Source: Aquabacterium sp. NJ1 | Lineage (GTDB): Bacteria > Pseudomonadota > Gammaproteobacteria > Burkholderiales > Burkholderiaceae_C | Reading direction: 5' to 3' | Length of the DNA stretch: 64,000 nucleotides | Assembly (NCBI RefSeq): GCF_000768065.1 | Contig: NZ_JRKM01000001.1 | Span: forward strand, 3,206,001-3,270,000 | Made by a program: the position numbers and the translations under genes | Shown: piece after piece, positions 33,433 to 44,991 of the stretch | Layout: the number at the start of each line of letters is the position of its first letter | Position numbering within the stretch: the first letter of the stretch is position 1 | The notes under the pieces: generated by a model | What the model was told of the DNA's origin: nothing | Database searches by the model: none | Seen by the model: only the letters and a program-made list of their open reading frames with translations

Positions 33433-34821
33433 GTGAAGGTCGCTCCACGCATCCAGGTCCTGCTGGACGAGTTGCCCGCGCTGGTGGGCTACTGGGACAC
33501 GGCCGTGCGCAACTGCTATGGCAACCGGGCCTATCTGGACTGGTTCGGCATGAGCCCGGCGCAGATGCATGGGCGCCACATGTCCGAGGTGATCGGCCCG
33601 CAGCTGTATGCCTTGAACAAGCCGTATGTGGATGCGGCCCTGGCCGGGCAGGTGCAGACCTTCGACCGCACCATCGTGGACCTGCGCGGTGACCGGCATC
33701 ACACGCAGGCGCACTACATCCCCGATTGCGTGGACGGTGTCGTGCAAGGCTTTTTCGCACTGGTGTCCGACATCACGGACCTCAAGCAGACCAGCGAAGA
33801 GCTCAAGGAAGCGCAGCGCATCGGCCGTCTGGGCAGCTGGTGCTGGGACATCCAGGCCGACACCGTGGACTGGTCACCCGAGCTGTACAGCTTCTTCGGG
33901 CGCGACCCGGGCTCGGCGCCCCCTTGCTTCAACGAACTGCAAGCGTTCCACCCGCCGCAGAGCTGGCAGACCCTCCAGGCCTGCGTGACGCGGGCCATCG
34001 AAGCGGGTGAGCCTTATGCCCTGGAGTTGCCCTTCGTGCGGGCCGACGGCAGCCAGGGCTGGTTGCTGGCGCACGGGCACCCGGTGCGTGGCGCCGACGG
34101 GGCCGTGGTCAAGCTGCGTGGCACCGCGCAGGACGTGAGCGAGCGCAAGGCCATGGAGCTGGCCTTGCTGGCGTCTCGCAATGAATTGCGCGAGATGGTG
34201 GCCCACCACGAGGTGGCCTGCGAAGAAGACCGCAAGCACATCTCGCGTGAGCTGCATGACGAGCTGGGCCAGTTGCTGTCGGCCATGCGCTTGGACATCG
34301 CCCAGCTGCGCCACGAACTCGCTGGCAGCCGCGACCAGGTGGCCAGCACCATCGACGACATGCAGGGCCTGGTCGACAAGATGTTCCGGGTGGTGCGCAG
34401 CGTCAGCACCAGCTTGCGGCCAGCGGTGCTGGACTTCGGCTTGCTGCCTGCGCTGGAGTGGCTGGCGCAAGACACGGCTCAACGCAGCCGGATCGTCTGC
34501 AACCTGGATTTTGATGGCTCGGATCTCGCTTTGCGCGACGCGCAGGCGGCCACCATCTTCCGGGTGGTGCAGGAGTCGCTGACCAATGTGATCCGGCATG
34601 CGCAGGCGGCGCAGGTCGACATCAGCTTGCGTCACACCGCACTCGACCTGGCCTTGTGCATCCGCGACAACGGCCGCGGGTTCGATGCCACGGCCAAACG
34701 CCCGCGGGCGGGCTTTGGCCTCTTGAGCATGCGCGAGCGCGTGCTGTCCCTGGGCGGCCAGATGCACCTGGACACCGCACCCGGCCAGGGCACGACCATC
34801 CGGATCAGCATCCCCTTGTGA
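33433..34821 (+). CDS. PAS-domain sensor histidine kinase (NarX/DegS-like)
   Basis: 462 residues from a GTG at 33433, since any earlier start would lie inside pyrC. Two PAS domains (about 1-120 and 125-245) lack membrane segments, so sensing is cytoplasmic. A HisKA_3 dimerisation domain with phosphorylatable His in SRELHDELGQLL is followed by an HATPase domain with N-box VVQESLTNVIRHA and DNGRGFD and GFGLLSMRERV. It should phosphorylate a NarL-type regulator; one is encoded convergently right after it, with a gap of 29 bases. Confidence 0.9.
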   Translation: MKVAPRIQVLLDELPALVGYWDTAVRNCYGNRAYLDWFGMSPAQMHGRHMSEVIGPQLYALNKPYVDAALAGQVQTFDRTIVDLRGDRHHTQAHYIPDCVDGVVQGFFALVSDITDLKQTSEELKEAQRIGRLGSWCWDIQADTVDWSPELYSFFGRDPGSAPPCFNELQAFHPPQSWQTLQACVTRAIEAGEPYALELPFVRADGSQGWLLAHGHPVRGADGAVVKLRGTAQDVSERKAMELALLASRNELREMVAHHEVACEEDRKHISRELHDELGQLLSAMRLDIAQLRHELAGSRDQVASTIDDMQGLVDKMFRVVRSVSTSLRPAVLDFGLLPALEWLAQDTAQRSRIVCNLDFDGSDLALRDAQAATIFRVVQESLTNVIRHAQAAQVDISLRHTALDLALCIRDNGRGFDATAKRPRAGFGLLSMRERVLSLGGQMHLDTAPGQGTTIRISIPL

Positions 34822-34850
34822 CCGGCCTGAGCGGCCTCGGCTCAGGCCAC

Positions 34851-35468
34851 TCAGCTCAAGCCGTGCTTGAGCGCGTACTTCACCAGGTCGGCGTTGTTGC
34901 CGATGTCGAGCTTGTGCATGATGCGTGTCTTGTGTGTGCTGATGGTCTTGGGGCTGAGGTTCAGGCGTTCGGCGATGTGGCCGATGGGCACGCCTGACAC
35001 GATCAGCCGCAGCACCTGTTCTTCGCGTGCAGACAGGAGTTCATGGCGCGCATGTGAGAAGGACGAGGCCACCGAGTCCATCAGGGCCGGGTCGATGTAC
35101 TTGCCACCTCGGGCAACCCTGCGGATGGCCGTGAGCACGCACGTCGGGTCGCTGTCCTTGGTCACGTAGGCCGATGCGCCCAGCTTCATGGCGCGCTGGA
35201 TGATCTGCCCTTCGTTGTGCATGGACAGGATCACGATGGGGGGCGCTTCGTCCTGTTCCACGAGCTCTTGCAGCAACGACAGGCCTTGTGCCCCGGGGAT
35301 GGACAGGTCCAGCACCAGCACGTCCAGGGGTGTCTCGCTCAGCAGGCGCAGCACCTCCAGGCGGTTGACGGCATGCCCCACCACGGCCATGTCGGTGGTG
35401 GCGGAGATCAATTGCTGGAGGCCTCCGAACACGATCGGATGATCATCGGCGATGGCGACACGAATCAT
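34851..35468 (-). CDS. NarL/FixJ-family response regulator
   Basis: 205 residues from the ATG at 35468 (MIRVAIADDH). The receiver has phospho-acceptor Asp54 in VLVLDLSIPG and Lys in AYVTKDSD; the LuxR-type HTH has LSAREEQVLRLIVSGVPIGHIAERL and TISTHKTRIM. It is probably the partner of the kinase that converges on it. The targets are unknown. Confidence 0.92.
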   Translation of the reverse strand: MIRVAIADDHPIVFGGLQQLISATTDMAVVGHAVNRLEVLRLLSETPLDVLVLDLSIPGAQGLSLLQELVEQDEAPPIVILSMHNEGQIIQRAMKLGASAYVTKDSDPTCVLTAIRRVARGGKYIDPALMDSVASSFSHARHELLSAREEQVLRLIVSGVPIGHIAERLNLSPKTISTHKTRIMHKLDIGNNADLVKYALKHGLS

Positions 35469-35607
35469 CACGGTACTGCTGACTGCTTGAATGCGATTGA
35501 AATGCAAAGCGAAAGGGCCCTGGCCCACGCTCGTGCATGAGGACAGGGACTATATGGTTGTGGCCCCCGGGAAGACAATGCGGGCGCCGTTGATGTGGGT
35601 CAAGCTT

Positions 35608-37125
35608 TCATGAGGCCCATGCGCTTGTGGGTGCGGCGTTTTCACATGGCGAGGCTGCCGGCAGCTCCATCCAGAAGGTGCTGCCCTGGTTTTCCACGCT
35701 GTGCACGCCGATGTGGCCGTCCATGTTGTCCAGCAGCTTTTTGCAGATGGCCAGGCCGATGCCGGTGCCCTCGATGCCGCGAGCCCGGGCGCCCAGGCGA
35801 TTGAAGGGCTTGAACAACTCGCTCATCTGCTCGGGGGGGATGCCAAAGCCTCGGTCGGTGATGGCCAGGCGCACGCGCCCCTCGGGGGCCGCCACCTGCG
35901 CCAGCGTGACGTGGCCACTGGTGTGGCTGTACTTGATTGCGTTGGACAGCAAGTTGAGCAGCACCTGCCGCACACGCAGCCGATCGGCCTTCACCCAGGT
36001 TGGCGCCAGCATGGTGTTGACGACGCTGATCTGCTTGTCGCAGGCCAGCGGGTGGAGCAGGGACAGGCAGGCCTGCGCCTGGTCGACCAGGTCGACGGCC
36101 TCCAGCGTCATCACATCCTGCCCGCTCTCGATCTGGGCCAGGTCCAGGAGGCCGTTGATCAGGCTCATCAGGTGCTGGCCCGCAAACAGGATCTCGCGCG
36201 CAAAGCTGGCCTGCCTGGGTTGGGTCAGATCCTTGCTCAGCAACTGGCCAAAGCCCAGGATGGCGTTGAGCGGCGTGCGCAGTTCATGGCTGATGTTGGA
36301 GAGCACCGCCGTCTTGGCGGCACTGGCCTGCTCGGCGCTTTGCTTGGCGGCGTGCAGGGCGGCCTGCCGGGCCATTTCATCCGAGCAGTCCGAGAAGATG
36401 TTGAAGATGAAGGCCGGCGTGCCTTCGTGATTGGCAACGACCCCCACATGGCTGGACGAGATCATGTGCGTGCCATCTGCCCGCAGCAGTGGCACCTTGC
36501 CCTGCCATTGAAAGTCGCATGTGGTGATGCGGTTGAGGCGTTGGAGGTAGCGCCGCTTCAGGGCCGGTGGCACGAAATCCAGGATGGACCGGCCTTGCAG
36601 GTCGGACGTGGCGTGGCCCAGCAGAGAAGCGGCTGCATGGTTGGTGTAAATCATCTGCCCGCCACGGTCGGCGATCACCACGCCCTGGTCGGTCAGGTCC
36701 AGCACCTGCGTGAGCAGGGACGAATGCGCCTGGGCCAGCAGCCGGTCGGTGATGTCGGTGCGGATGGACACGTACTCCTGCACGCTGCCCTGTGCATCAC
36801 ACAGCGGCACGATGGTGGACTTCACCCAGTAATAACCACCGTTCTTGCGGCGGTTGCAGATCACGCCGTGCCAGACCTGGCCACTGGCGATGGTGCGCCA
36901 CAGATCCCGGTACAGGGTTTCGCCGTGGCGGCCCGACTTGAGGATGCCGTGCGTTCGGCCAATCAGCTCCTCGCGCTCATAACCGCTGATGGCGCAGAAG
37001 CGGTCGTTGGCCTGGGTGATCACGCCGTGCCGGTCGGTGACGCTCACGATGGCGTGGTGGTCGAGGGCGAGCCGCATTTTGGCCAAGGTGCTGTCGGCGG
37101 TTTCCATGGCTGGGTGCAGGTTCAT
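35608..37125 (-). CDS. PAS-domain sensor histidine kinase
   Basis: 505 residues. Two PAS domains (about 20-135 and 140-260) are followed by a classical HisKA domain ([21 protein letters not shown]) and an HATPase domain ([27 protein letters not shown]). There is no receiver domain and no membrane segment. Its start overlaps the stop of the chemoreceptor gene (ATGA), so the two are co-translated, and the first PAS domains of both share the pattern GYxxxEL, NRRxxGxxYWV. It may report the same cue, such as redox or oxygen. Confidence 0.9.
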   Translation of the reverse strand: MNLHPAMETADSTLAKMRLALDHHAIVSVTDRHGVITQANDRFCAISGYEREELIGRTHGILKSGRHGETLYRDLWRTIASGQVWHGVICNRRKNGGYYWVKSTIVPLCDAQGSVQEYVSIRTDITDRLLAQAHSSLLTQVLDLTDQGVVIADRGGQMIYTNHAAASLLGHATSDLQGRSILDFVPPALKRRYLQRLNRITTCDFQWQGKVPLLRADGTHMISSSHVGVVANHEGTPAFIFNIFSDCSDEMARQAALHAAKQSAEQASAAKTAVLSNISHELRTPLNAILGFGQLLSKDLTQPRQASFAREILFAGQHLMSLINGLLDLAQIESGQDVMTLEAVDLVDQAQACLSLLHPLACDKQISVVNTMLAPTWVKADRLRVRQVLLNLLSNAIKYSHTSGHVTLAQVAAPEGRVRLAITDRGFGIPPEQMSELFKPFNRLGARARGIEGTGIGLAICKKLLDNMDGHIGVHSVENQGSTFWMELPAASPCENAAPTSAWAS

Positions 37126-38771
37126 GCAGGCACGTCCATCCCGGTGAAGGCCATCTGTGCCTGTCCTGGTGTCTCGGCAGGCAGGGGCGCGTGCGTGTCG
37201 GCCGGATCGTCGGTCAAGCCCGCCTGATGGCAGAGCTGGTAGATCGAGGCGGCTTCACTCAGGCGCATGGCCTGTTCATGCAGGGACATCGTGGCCGCGG
37301 CGCCGGTCTCCACCAGGTCGCCGTTTTGCCGGGTCAGGGTTTCCAGTTCGGTGATGGCCTCGTTGACACAGGCCACGCCATCGGCCTGCTGCTGCGCAGC
37401 CTGGCGGATCTCCTGCGTCAACTGGTTGAGCGTGCCCACCACGCGCTGGATGTTGTTCATGGAGCTGCCCGCCTGTTCGACCACGTTCAAGCCCGCGTCC
37501 ACCTGGGTCTTGGAGGCCTCGATCACGGCCTTGATCTCGTTGGCCGCATCCGCGCTTTTCTTGGACAGGGCCCGCACCTCGGCGGCCACCACGGCAAAGC
37601 CCCGGCCGTGCTCGCCGGCACGCGCGGCCTCGACAGCGGCGTTGAGCGCCAGGATGTTGGTCTGGAAGGCGATGGCGTCGATCATGGCGGTGATCTCCGA
37701 GACGCGCTGGCCGGACTGGGCAATGCCGTGCATGGTCTCCAGGGTGCGCGCCATCATGGCCTTGCCATTGCTGGTGGCCTGGTCGGCCTCGCTGGCCAGG
37801 CCGGCGAGCGATTGCGCGGTGTCCTGGTTGGTCGTGATGGTGGCGGCAAGCTGCTCCATGGCCGAGGCGGTCTCGGCCAGCTTCTCGGTGGCGCGGCCCG
37901 TGCGGCCATACAGGTCCAGGTTGCCGTCCTGCATGGCCGCCACGGACACCTTGACCTTTTCAACCTGCCCGCGGATGTCGCAGCCCAGGGCGACCAGGTT
38001 GAGCCCGGCCTGCTCGATGCCGCGCATCAGGGCGCCGATCTCATCGGCCCGATCAGGAAACAGTGGCTGGGGCTTTTGCCCGCTGGCCACCAGCCGGGCC
38101 TGCGTCACGAGTTCGCGCAGGGGCTGCAGCACGGTGGCGCGCCACCAGGCCAGCACGAGGGCGCAGGTGCAGGCCATGATCGTGATGGCGATCGCGCGGG
38201 ACGTGGTGCTTTGCGGCAGCAGGTCCAGCAGGCTGGCGGCGGCAATGGCTGCGACGCCCAGCGTCAGCCGGTGGGCCACCGACATGTTGCGCAGGCGATC
38301 CAGCCAGACCATGGCGCCGGACCGCACCAGGCGGCCCTGGCGGATGCACCAGCCGCGCAGGCGGCCGTCCCGCAGGCCCTCGTACAAGGGCGCGGTGGCG
38401 CGCACCGCCTCCGGGTCGGCGCGGGTGCGCACGGACATGTAACCCACCACCTCGGTGCCATTGCGGATGGGGGTGACGTTGGCGCGAACCCAGTAGTGGT
38501 CGCCGTCACTGCGGCGGTTCTTGACCAGGGCGGACCAGGTGGCGCCTGACTTCACGGTCTGCCACAGGTCGGCAAAGGCCTCGGGCGGCATGTCGGGGTG
38601 GCGCACCATGTTGTGCGGCTGGCCATACAGCTCGTCCTTGCTGTAGCCCGCTACACGCAGGAAGGCGTCATTGGCGTAGCGGATGCGGCCCTTGGTGTCC
38701 GTGGTGGACAGCAGGGTTTCAAATTCATCGACCGGATATTCTTTTTGTGTGATCGGCAGGTTTTCACGCAT
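37122..38771 (-). CDS. Aer-like PAS methyl-accepting chemotaxis protein
   Basis: 549 residues. An N-terminal PAS domain (about 10-125; [20 protein letters not shown]) precedes two close membrane helices (about 165-215), a HAMP-like stretch, and a signalling domain with the invariant hairpin [30 protein letters not shown]. The architecture matches Aer energy-taxis receptors, which sense redox through PAS-bound FAD. It has no periplasmic sensor. The gene heads a two-gene operon with the PAS kinase. Confidence 0.93.
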   Translation of the reverse strand: MRENLPITQKEYPVDEFETLLSTTDTKGRIRYANDAFLRVAGYSKDELYGQPHNMVRHPDMPPEAFADLWQTVKSGATWSALVKNRRSDGDHYWVRANVTPIRNGTEVVGYMSVRTRADPEAVRATAPLYEGLRDGRLRGWCIRQGRLVRSGAMVWLDRLRNMSVAHRLTLGVAAIAAASLLDLLPQSTTSRAIAITIMACTCALVLAWWRATVLQPLRELVTQARLVASGQKPQPLFPDRADEIGALMRGIEQAGLNLVALGCDIRGQVEKVKVSVAAMQDGNLDLYGRTGRATEKLAETASAMEQLAATITTNQDTAQSLAGLASEADQATSNGKAMMARTLETMHGIAQSGQRVSEITAMIDAIAFQTNILALNAAVEAARAGEHGRGFAVVAAEVRALSKKSADAANEIKAVIEASKTQVDAGLNVVEQAGSSMNNIQRVVGTLNQLTQEIRQAAQQQADGVACVNEAITELETLTRQNGDLVETGAAATMSLHEQAMRLSEAASIYQLCHQAGLTDDPADTHAPLPAETPGQAQMAFTGMDVPA

Positions 38772-38913
38772 GCACGCTCCGTTATCCCTGTTGTGCGCAT
38801 GGGAAATGATAGGGAGCGGGCTCTGCGCTGTCTGTCAGCAGAACACGTAATCGCATTCAGGAAATCCTGAAGGCTTGGGGCGGGATGGCGGGCATCGGGG
38901 CCCCGCCCCGACG

Positions 38914-39741
38914 TCAAGGCTGCTCGGCGTGCGTGGCCGGGGCTTCGTCGGTGTCAGCATCGGGCTGCTCGGCCTTCAGCGCTTCCACCACCTGGCGCAG
39001 GGCCACGAGTTCCTGCCGCACGGCTTGCAGCTGCTGGTGCATGTCACGCAGGATGTCGTGCTCGACCTTGCGCTCCTGCGTGCCCACGAACATGGCGGCG
39101 ATGCTGGCCGTCACCAGTGACAGCAGGCCATAACCCAGCAGCACCACGAACACCGAGAAGATGCGCGAGGCCGTGCTGCTGGGCACCACGTCGCCATAAC
39201 CCACGGTGGCTGCGGTCGAGAACGCGAGCCAGAGCCCGTCGTGCAGGGAGGTGACCTCAGGGTCCAGCCAGTAAAAACCGATGCCGCACAAGGCCAGCAC
39301 CGTGCCACCCATGGCCAGCAGGCGAACCAGGCCGGTTTCGGTGAACAAGGGCAGGCTGATCTTGAGCAGGCGGTAGAGCATCAACACCGCGACGATCAGG
39401 CGCCAGATCAGGGCCGGTTCGGATTCGTTGCTCTGCGGCAGCACCGCGTTGAGCAGCAGCGCCACCCCGAGGAACCAGTCCAGCTTGAGCTCCAGTGGGT
39501 GCTGCCCCCAGGTCCGGGTCCTGCCGTTGGGCCGCGAGGCGCCACGGCCCGCCACCAGCTTCTGGACGCGCCATGCCGACACCAGGATCACCACCCCGCT
39601 GACCACGTACATCCAGGTCGCCCAACTGGCCGGTGTCGGCATCATCGAATCGTAAAAAGCCGGCACGCTCGCGATCAAGGCGATGAGCATGGGCCAGGGG
39701 GATGAAGCGTCGTCGAGGAAGCGGTGGCGTCTGGTTGGCAT
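38914..39741 (-). CDS. Voltage-gated-type potassium channel (Kch/Ion_trans family)
   Basis: 275 residues with about six membrane helices. The selectivity filter TVGYGD lies in the pore loop AFSTAATVGYGDVVPSS before the last helix, and the C-terminus is a coiled coil (EHDILRDMHQQLQAVRQELVALR). The fourth helix has few basic residues, so voltage sensing is doubtful. It is an inner-membrane potassium channel. Confidence 0.9.
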   Translation of the reverse strand: MPTRRHRFLDDASSPWPMLIALIASVPAFYDSMMPTPASWATWMYVVSGVVILVSAWRVQKLVAGRGASRPNGRTRTWGQHPLELKLDWFLGVALLLNAVLPQSNESEPALIWRLIVAVLMLYRLLKISLPLFTETGLVRLLAMGGTVLALCGIGFYWLDPEVTSLHDGLWLAFSTAATVGYGDVVPSSTASRIFSVFVVLLGYGLLSLVTASIAAMFVGTQERKVEHDILRDMHQQLQAVRQELVALRQVVEALKAEQPDADTDEAPATHAEQP

Positions 39742-39776
39742 GAACGGTGTCTGGCGGGGTGGGCGGCAGGTGGGCC

Positions 39777-40694
<918 letters not shown>

Positions 40695-40778
40695 CTTGAA
40701 CTCCAGAATTGGTGTGCGTGCCGATGAACTGGCGGCAAAAGGACGCTGGCCGGACAGGATAAGCCCAGCCCGGGCAGA

Positions 40779-42458
40779 ATGTCGGCCATGAATGACATCA
40801 AGCGGATTGTCGCGCCTTGGCGCGTGGTGTGGGTGATCCTGGGCATGATCCTGGTGCTCTGTGTGGGCAGGGCGCAGGCGCAAACCTTCCTGCCGCCGGA
40901 CAAGGCTTTTCAGGCCAGCGTCAGCCAGGTGGGCCCGCATGCCCTGCAGGTGGATTTCACCCTGGCGCGTGGCGTGTACCTGTACCGCGAGCGGCTGGAA
41001 GCCCGCGTTGATGCGGGTTCGGGTGTGCCGCCCCTCTTGCTGAAGTGGGATCTGCCGCCCGGCCAGCCCAAGCATGACCCCACGTTCGACAAGGTGCTGG
41101 AGGTCTACCACGGTGATGTCTCCGGCACGGTCACGGTGCCTGACACGCTGCGCGGCGAACTGCCGCTGACCATCGTGTACCAGGGCTGCGCCGACGCCGG
41201 TCTGTGCTACCCGCCGCAGAAAAAACAGCTGCGTTTGAAGCTGGATGACCACGGGCAGATCCTGGCGGTGAGTGGGGCTGCCGGCGCCCAGGCATCGGTT
41301 TCATCCAATGGGGCGGACAAGGCCCTGCAGGCGGACGCGGGTGATGACGGCGGCATCAACCGTGCCCTGGCCACCGGCCAATGGTGGACGGTGGTGCCCG
41401 TGTTCCTGCTGGCCGGCATCCTGCTGTCGCTGACGCCTTGCGTGCTGCCCATGGTGCCCATCCTGTCGTCCATCATCGTGGGCCAGAAGGAGCACGTCAG
41501 CCGCGGGCGCGGCTTTGCCCTGGCGCTGAGCTATTCGCAGGGCATGGCCCTGGTCTACACCGCCCTGGGCGTGGCCGCGGGGTTGCTGGGGCAGGGCTTG
41601 TCGGCCTATTTGCAGCACCCCTGGGTGGTGCTGGGTTTTGCCGTGCTGATGGTGCTGCTGGCCTTGTCGATGTTCGGCCTGTATGAGCTGCAGCTGCCCC
41701 CCGCCGTACAAAGCTGGCTGGGCGCCGGCACCAGCCAACTGCCCGGCGGCAAGTTCATCAGCGTGTTCGTGATGGGTGTGGTGTCGGCCCTGGTGGTGAG
41801 CCCTTGTGTGTCGGCCCCGCTGGCTGGGGCCTTGCTCTACATCAGCCAGACGCACGATGTGGTGCTGGGCGGCACGGCGCTGTACGCCATGGCCTGGGGC
41901 ATGAGCGTGCCGCTGCTGCTGGTGGGCCTGTCTGCAGGCAGCCTGTTGCCGCGCACCGGGCCCTGGATGAAAGCGGTCAAGGCCTTGTTCGGCGTGCTGA
42001 TGCTGGGCATCGCCGTGTGGGTGGCGCGCCCGGCCTGGCCTTATCTGCAGTCGCTGGTGGGGCAGGCGCCAGCCGTATCGGCCCACCACAGCGTGTTGCC
42101 CTTCGAGCGGGTGCGCACCGTGGCCGAGCTGGATGCCGCGCTGGCGCAGGCCAAGGCGCAGGGCAAGCCGGTGATGCTGGATTTCTATGCGGACTGGTGC
42201 ACCTCCTGCCTGGAGATGGAGCACGAGACCTTTGCTGACCCGCAGGTGCAGGCGCGCTTGAAAGGCGCCGTGCTGCTGCAGGCCGATGTGACCGTCAACA
42301 CGGCCGACGACCGCGCCTTGCTGCAGCGCTTCAAGCTCTTTGGCCCACCCGGCCTGATCTTCTTTGATGTGCAGGGGCGCGAACTGAGCAGCGCCCAGGT
42401 CGTGGGCTTCCAGAAGCCGCAGGACTTCCTGCGCAGCCTCGAAAAAGCTGGGCTTTGA
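40779..42458 (+). CDS. dsbD: Thiol:disulfide interchange protein DsbD
   Basis: 559 residues; a Met three codons later (40788) is an equally good start. After a signal peptide (to about QAQ), the periplasmic alpha domain has [11 protein letters not shown], eight membrane helices include the two cysteines TPCVLPM and SPCVSAP, and the C-terminal thioredoxin domain has ADWCTSC. DsbD moves electrons from cytoplasmic thioredoxin to periplasmic partners including CcmG, so it supports the cytochrome maturation genes at the left end. Confidence 0.95.
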   Translation: MSAMNDIKRIVAPWRVVWVILGMILVLCVGRAQAQTFLPPDKAFQASVSQVGPHALQVDFTLARGVYLYRERLEARVDAGSGVPPLLLKWDLPPGQPKHDPTFDKVLEVYHGDVSGTVTVPDTLRGELPLTIVYQGCADAGLCYPPQKKQLRLKLDDHGQILAVSGAAGAQASVSSNGADKALQADAGDDGGINRALATGQWWTVVPVFLLAGILLSLTPCVLPMVPILSSIIVGQKEHVSRGRGFALALSYSQGMALVYTALGVAAGLLGQGLSAYLQHPWVVLGFAVLMVLLALSMFGLYELQLPPAVQSWLGAGTSQLPGGKFISVFVMGVVSALVVSPCVSAPLAGALLYISQTHDVVLGGTALYAMAWGMSVPLLLVGLSAGSLLPRTGPWMKAVKALFGVLMLGIAVWVARPAWPYLQSLVGQAPAVSAHHSVLPFERVRTVAELDAALAQAKAQGKPVMLDFYADWCTSCLEMEHETFADPQVQARLKGAVLLQADVTVNTADDRALLQRFKLFGPPGLIFFDVQGRELSSAQVVGFQKPQDFLRSLEKAGL

Positions 42459-42486
42459 GCGCTGGCGGGGCGATAATCCCGCCTGT

Positions 42487-42920
42487 GAAGTCAGCCAGAC
42501 CGCCGCTGGTGCAAGGCCCGAAAGGGCGCACTGGAGGAAGGTCCGGACTGCACAGGGCAGCGTAGGAGGTAACACCTCTCCACCGCAAGGTGAGGATCAG
42601 AGCAACAGAGACGAGTCCGGACGGGTTCCGCTACGGGTGGTCTGTGAGGCGTCGGCGTCAGCCGACGGCCCTTGCGAAGGCAAGGGCTCGTGTGAAAGCA
42701 CGAACCGAGCAGCACCCCAGGCGGGCAAAGCCCGCCTGGGGTGAAACGGGCAATCTCTACGCGCAGCAACACCAAATAGGCACACATTGACCTGGCCCGG
42801 GGAGTGTGCGGGTAGGTGGCATCGAGCCGTTCTGGTGACAGGCGGCCCAGAGGAATGGCGGTCACGGCCCAGCGTCGCGAGACACGGGGCTGCACAGAAT
42901 CCGGCCTATCGGCTGACTTC
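42487..42920 (+). ncRNA. rnpB: RNase P RNA
   Basis: The ends pair as helix P1 (GAAGTCAGCC at 42487 with GGCTGACTTC at 42911). Universally conserved blocks are visible: GAGGAAGGTCCGGACT and GCACAGGGCAG near 42534, GGTGAAACGGGCAATCT near 42740, and CACAGAATCCGGCCTA near 42894. The size, about 434 bases, fits a bacterial A-type RNA with a longer P12/P17-type arm (CCCAGGCGGGC/GCCCGCCTGGG). A run of six T follows at 42925. It is the catalytic subunit that trims tRNA 5' ends. Confidence 0.97.
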
Positions 42921-43029
42921 ACACTTTTTTCACATTGATGGCCTGCGCCAGGTCATTTGTTCGCGCTGAGGCATTCAAGTTCTGCGTTTTACTGGCCGAA
43001 ATCTCCGACGTATTGCGGAGAGTCCGACC

Positions 43030-44313
43030 ATGAAAGTAGCGTTGCGCGAACGTCTTGCCCCTGTTTTTGCCCTGGCCGCCAGCATGGCCCTGGTGATGGG
43101 CGCCTATGCGGCCGAGGGCCACGGCCGTGCGGTTGACGAGTCCCTGGACCCGGGCGAGACCAAGGAGGCCAGCATCAAGCCTTCGCTCAAGCCCAACCTG
43201 AAGGCCGACGTGCAAAGGCCGGAGGCCGCCAGTGATGCCCTGGGTGAAGCGCGTGCCGAGCCGCGCAGCGAGGGCAAGGCCACCAAGGGCGGCAAGGGTG
43301 AGAAACGCGAAGCCGTGCGCGAATCCAGCCGCGAATCATCGGGCAAGGCCGAGGCCAGGGCTGACAGCGCCTCGGATGCCAGAGATGGCAAGGCCAATGT
43401 GTCCATGGCCGAACTGCGTGACCTGATCGACCAGAAGATCGCCGAGGTGCGTACCAAGCGCGAGGCCGCGCCGGTGTTGCGCTTGCGGCCCAAGCCGGTG
43501 GTCCGCGGGAACGCCAGGGCCGCTTCCGGCACCCATGGTGCGGGCAAGCATCTGGCGATGAATGATTCGCAGGGCGCGTTGCTGCCGCAGGATCCGCATG
43601 GTGCGGCTGCGACCGGGCTGCTGGACACCCATGGCCATGACGTGCACTGGGCCTACAGCGGTGACACCGGCCCTGAGAGCTGGGGCCGGCTCAAGCCCGA
43701 GTTCCAGCAGTGCATGGTGGGCAAGCGCCAGAGCCCCATCGACATCCGCGACGGCATCCCCGTGCAACTGGACCCGATCCAGTTCGATTACCGCCCCTCC
43801 AACTTCCGCGTGATCGACAACGGCCACACCGTGCAGGTCAACGTCGAGCCCGGCAACGGCATCACCGTGATGGGCCACCGCTACGAGCTGGTGCAGTTCC
43901 ACTTCCACCGTCCGAGCGAAGAACGCATCAACGGCCGCCAGTACGAAATGGTGGCCCACCTGGTGCACAAGGACATGGACGGCCATCTGGCTGTGGTGGC
44001 CGTGCTGATGGAGCAGGGCAAGGCCAACCCGCTGGTGCAACAGGTGTGGAACAACCTGCCGCTGGAAAAGAACATGGAGCAGGGTGCCATGAGCCAGATC
44101 GACCTGAGCCAGCTGGTACCGGAGCAGCGCCAGTACTACACCTACATGGGTTCGCTGACCACGCCGCCGTGTACCGAGGGTGTGCTGTGGATGGTGATGA
44201 AGCAGCCCGCCGGCGCGTCACGCGAGCAGATCGGCGTGTTTGCCAGGCTCTACCCGATGAACGCTCGCCCTGTGCAGTCGCAGTCCGGCCGCCTGATCAA
44301 GGACGGGCAGTGA
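43030..44313 (+). CDS. Periplasmic alpha-carbonic anhydrase with long charged linker
   Basis: 427 residues, ATG at 43030 after GCGGAGAG. There is a signal peptide (1-27), then about 170 residues of Lys/Glu/Arg/Ser-rich low-complexity sequence with a short coiled coil (VSMAELRDLIDQKIAEV), and from about residue 205 an alpha-carbonic anhydrase. Zinc ligands are H291, H293 (VQFHFHRPSEE) and H310 (VAHLVHK); SPIDIRD and SLTTPPCTEGV are typical. It interconverts CO2 and bicarbonate in the periplasm. The N-terminal extension is longer than in ordinary bacterial enzymes, which are about 250 residues. Confidence 0.92.
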   Translation: MKVALRERLAPVFALAASMALVMGAYAAEGHGRAVDESLDPGETKEASIKPSLKPNLKADVQRPEAASDALGEARAEPRSEGKATKGGKGEKREAVRESSRESSGKAEARADSASDARDGKANVSMAELRDLIDQKIAEVRTKREAAPVLRLRPKPVVRGNARAASGTHGAGKHLAMNDSQGALLPQDPHGAAATGLLDTHGHDVHWAYSGDTGPESWGRLKPEFQQCMVGKRQSPIDIRDGIPVQLDPIQFDYRPSNFRVIDNGHTVQVNVEPGNGITVMGHRYELVQFHFHRPSEERINGRQYEMVAHLVHKDMDGHLAVVAVLMEQGKANPLVQQVWNNLPLEKNMEQGAMSQIDLSQLVPEQRQYYTYMGSLTTPPCTEGVLWMVMKQPAGASREQIGVFARLYPMNARPVQSQSGRLIKDGQ

Positions 44314-44317
44314 AGCC

Positions 44318-44872
44318 TCAATAAACGCGCCCGCCCTTGATCTGGGCGTGCGTGCGGCGCGACAGGTCCGTCGCCTTGGCCATCTGCGCCATGGCATGGC
44401 CGGCATGCGCATGGCAGATCGCCAGCCCCAAGGCATCGGCTGCATCGTTGTGCGGCTCACGTGGCAGGTTCAGCAGGCGCATCACCATGTGGCGGATCTG
44501 GGCCTTGGCCGCGTGGCCATGCCCCACCACGGCCTTCTTCATCTGCAAGGCCGTGTACTCTGAAACCGTCGGTGAAGCCGGCGTGCTGAGCAAGCCCGCA
44601 ATGGCCGCACCACGCGCCTGGCCCAACAGCAGCGTGGACTGCGGGTTCACGTTGACGAACACGATTTCAACCGAGGCCTGCTGTGGCTCGTAGCGGCCCA
44701 CCACTTCGCGCACGCCTTCGAAGATCAGCTTCAGGCGCGTGGGCAGGTCGCCCTGTGCGGCCTCTTTGGTCTTGATGGTGCCGCTGGCCACATAGTGCAG
44801 GCGCGGGCCATCGGCTTCGATGACGCCAAAGCCGGTGGTCTGCAAGCCGGGGTCGATGCCGAGGATGATCAT
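44318..44872 (-). CDS. ruvC: Holliday junction resolvase RuvC
   Basis: 184 residues starting [16 protein letters not shown] with catalytic Asp7; further acidic residues lie in VEIVFVN and the C-terminal [14 protein letters not shown]. It cuts Holliday junctions with RuvAB. It follows purH on the same strand, but a strong terminator lies between them, so it is probably expressed separately. ruvAB are not adjacent here. Confidence 0.95.
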   Translation of the reverse strand: MIILGIDPGLQTTGFGVIEADGPRLHYVASGTIKTKEAAQGDLPTRLKLIFEGVREVVGRYEPQQASVEIVFVNVNPQSTLLLGQARGAAIAGLLSTPASPTVSEYTALQMKKAVVGHGHAAKAQIRHMVMRLLNLPREPHNDAADALGLAICHAHAGHAMAQMAKATDLSRRTHAQIKGGRVY

Positions 44873-44925
44873 GAGAACGACAGGATAAGCCCTGTCAGGC
44901 CTGTTGCCCGCACAGGGCCGAGCGC

Positions 44926-44955
44926 AAAAAACAAAAGGCCCCTCGGGGCCTTTTG
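44926..44955 (-). terminator. Rho-independent terminator after purH
   Basis: Stem AAAAGGCC(CC)/(GG)GGCCTTTT with a very short loop at 44933-44954, then on the minus strand a T-rich run. It ends the dusB-fis-purH transcript. Confidence 0.85.
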
Positions 44956-44991
44956 TGTGTGCACTGAAGCACGTGGCGGATCAGTGACGAA

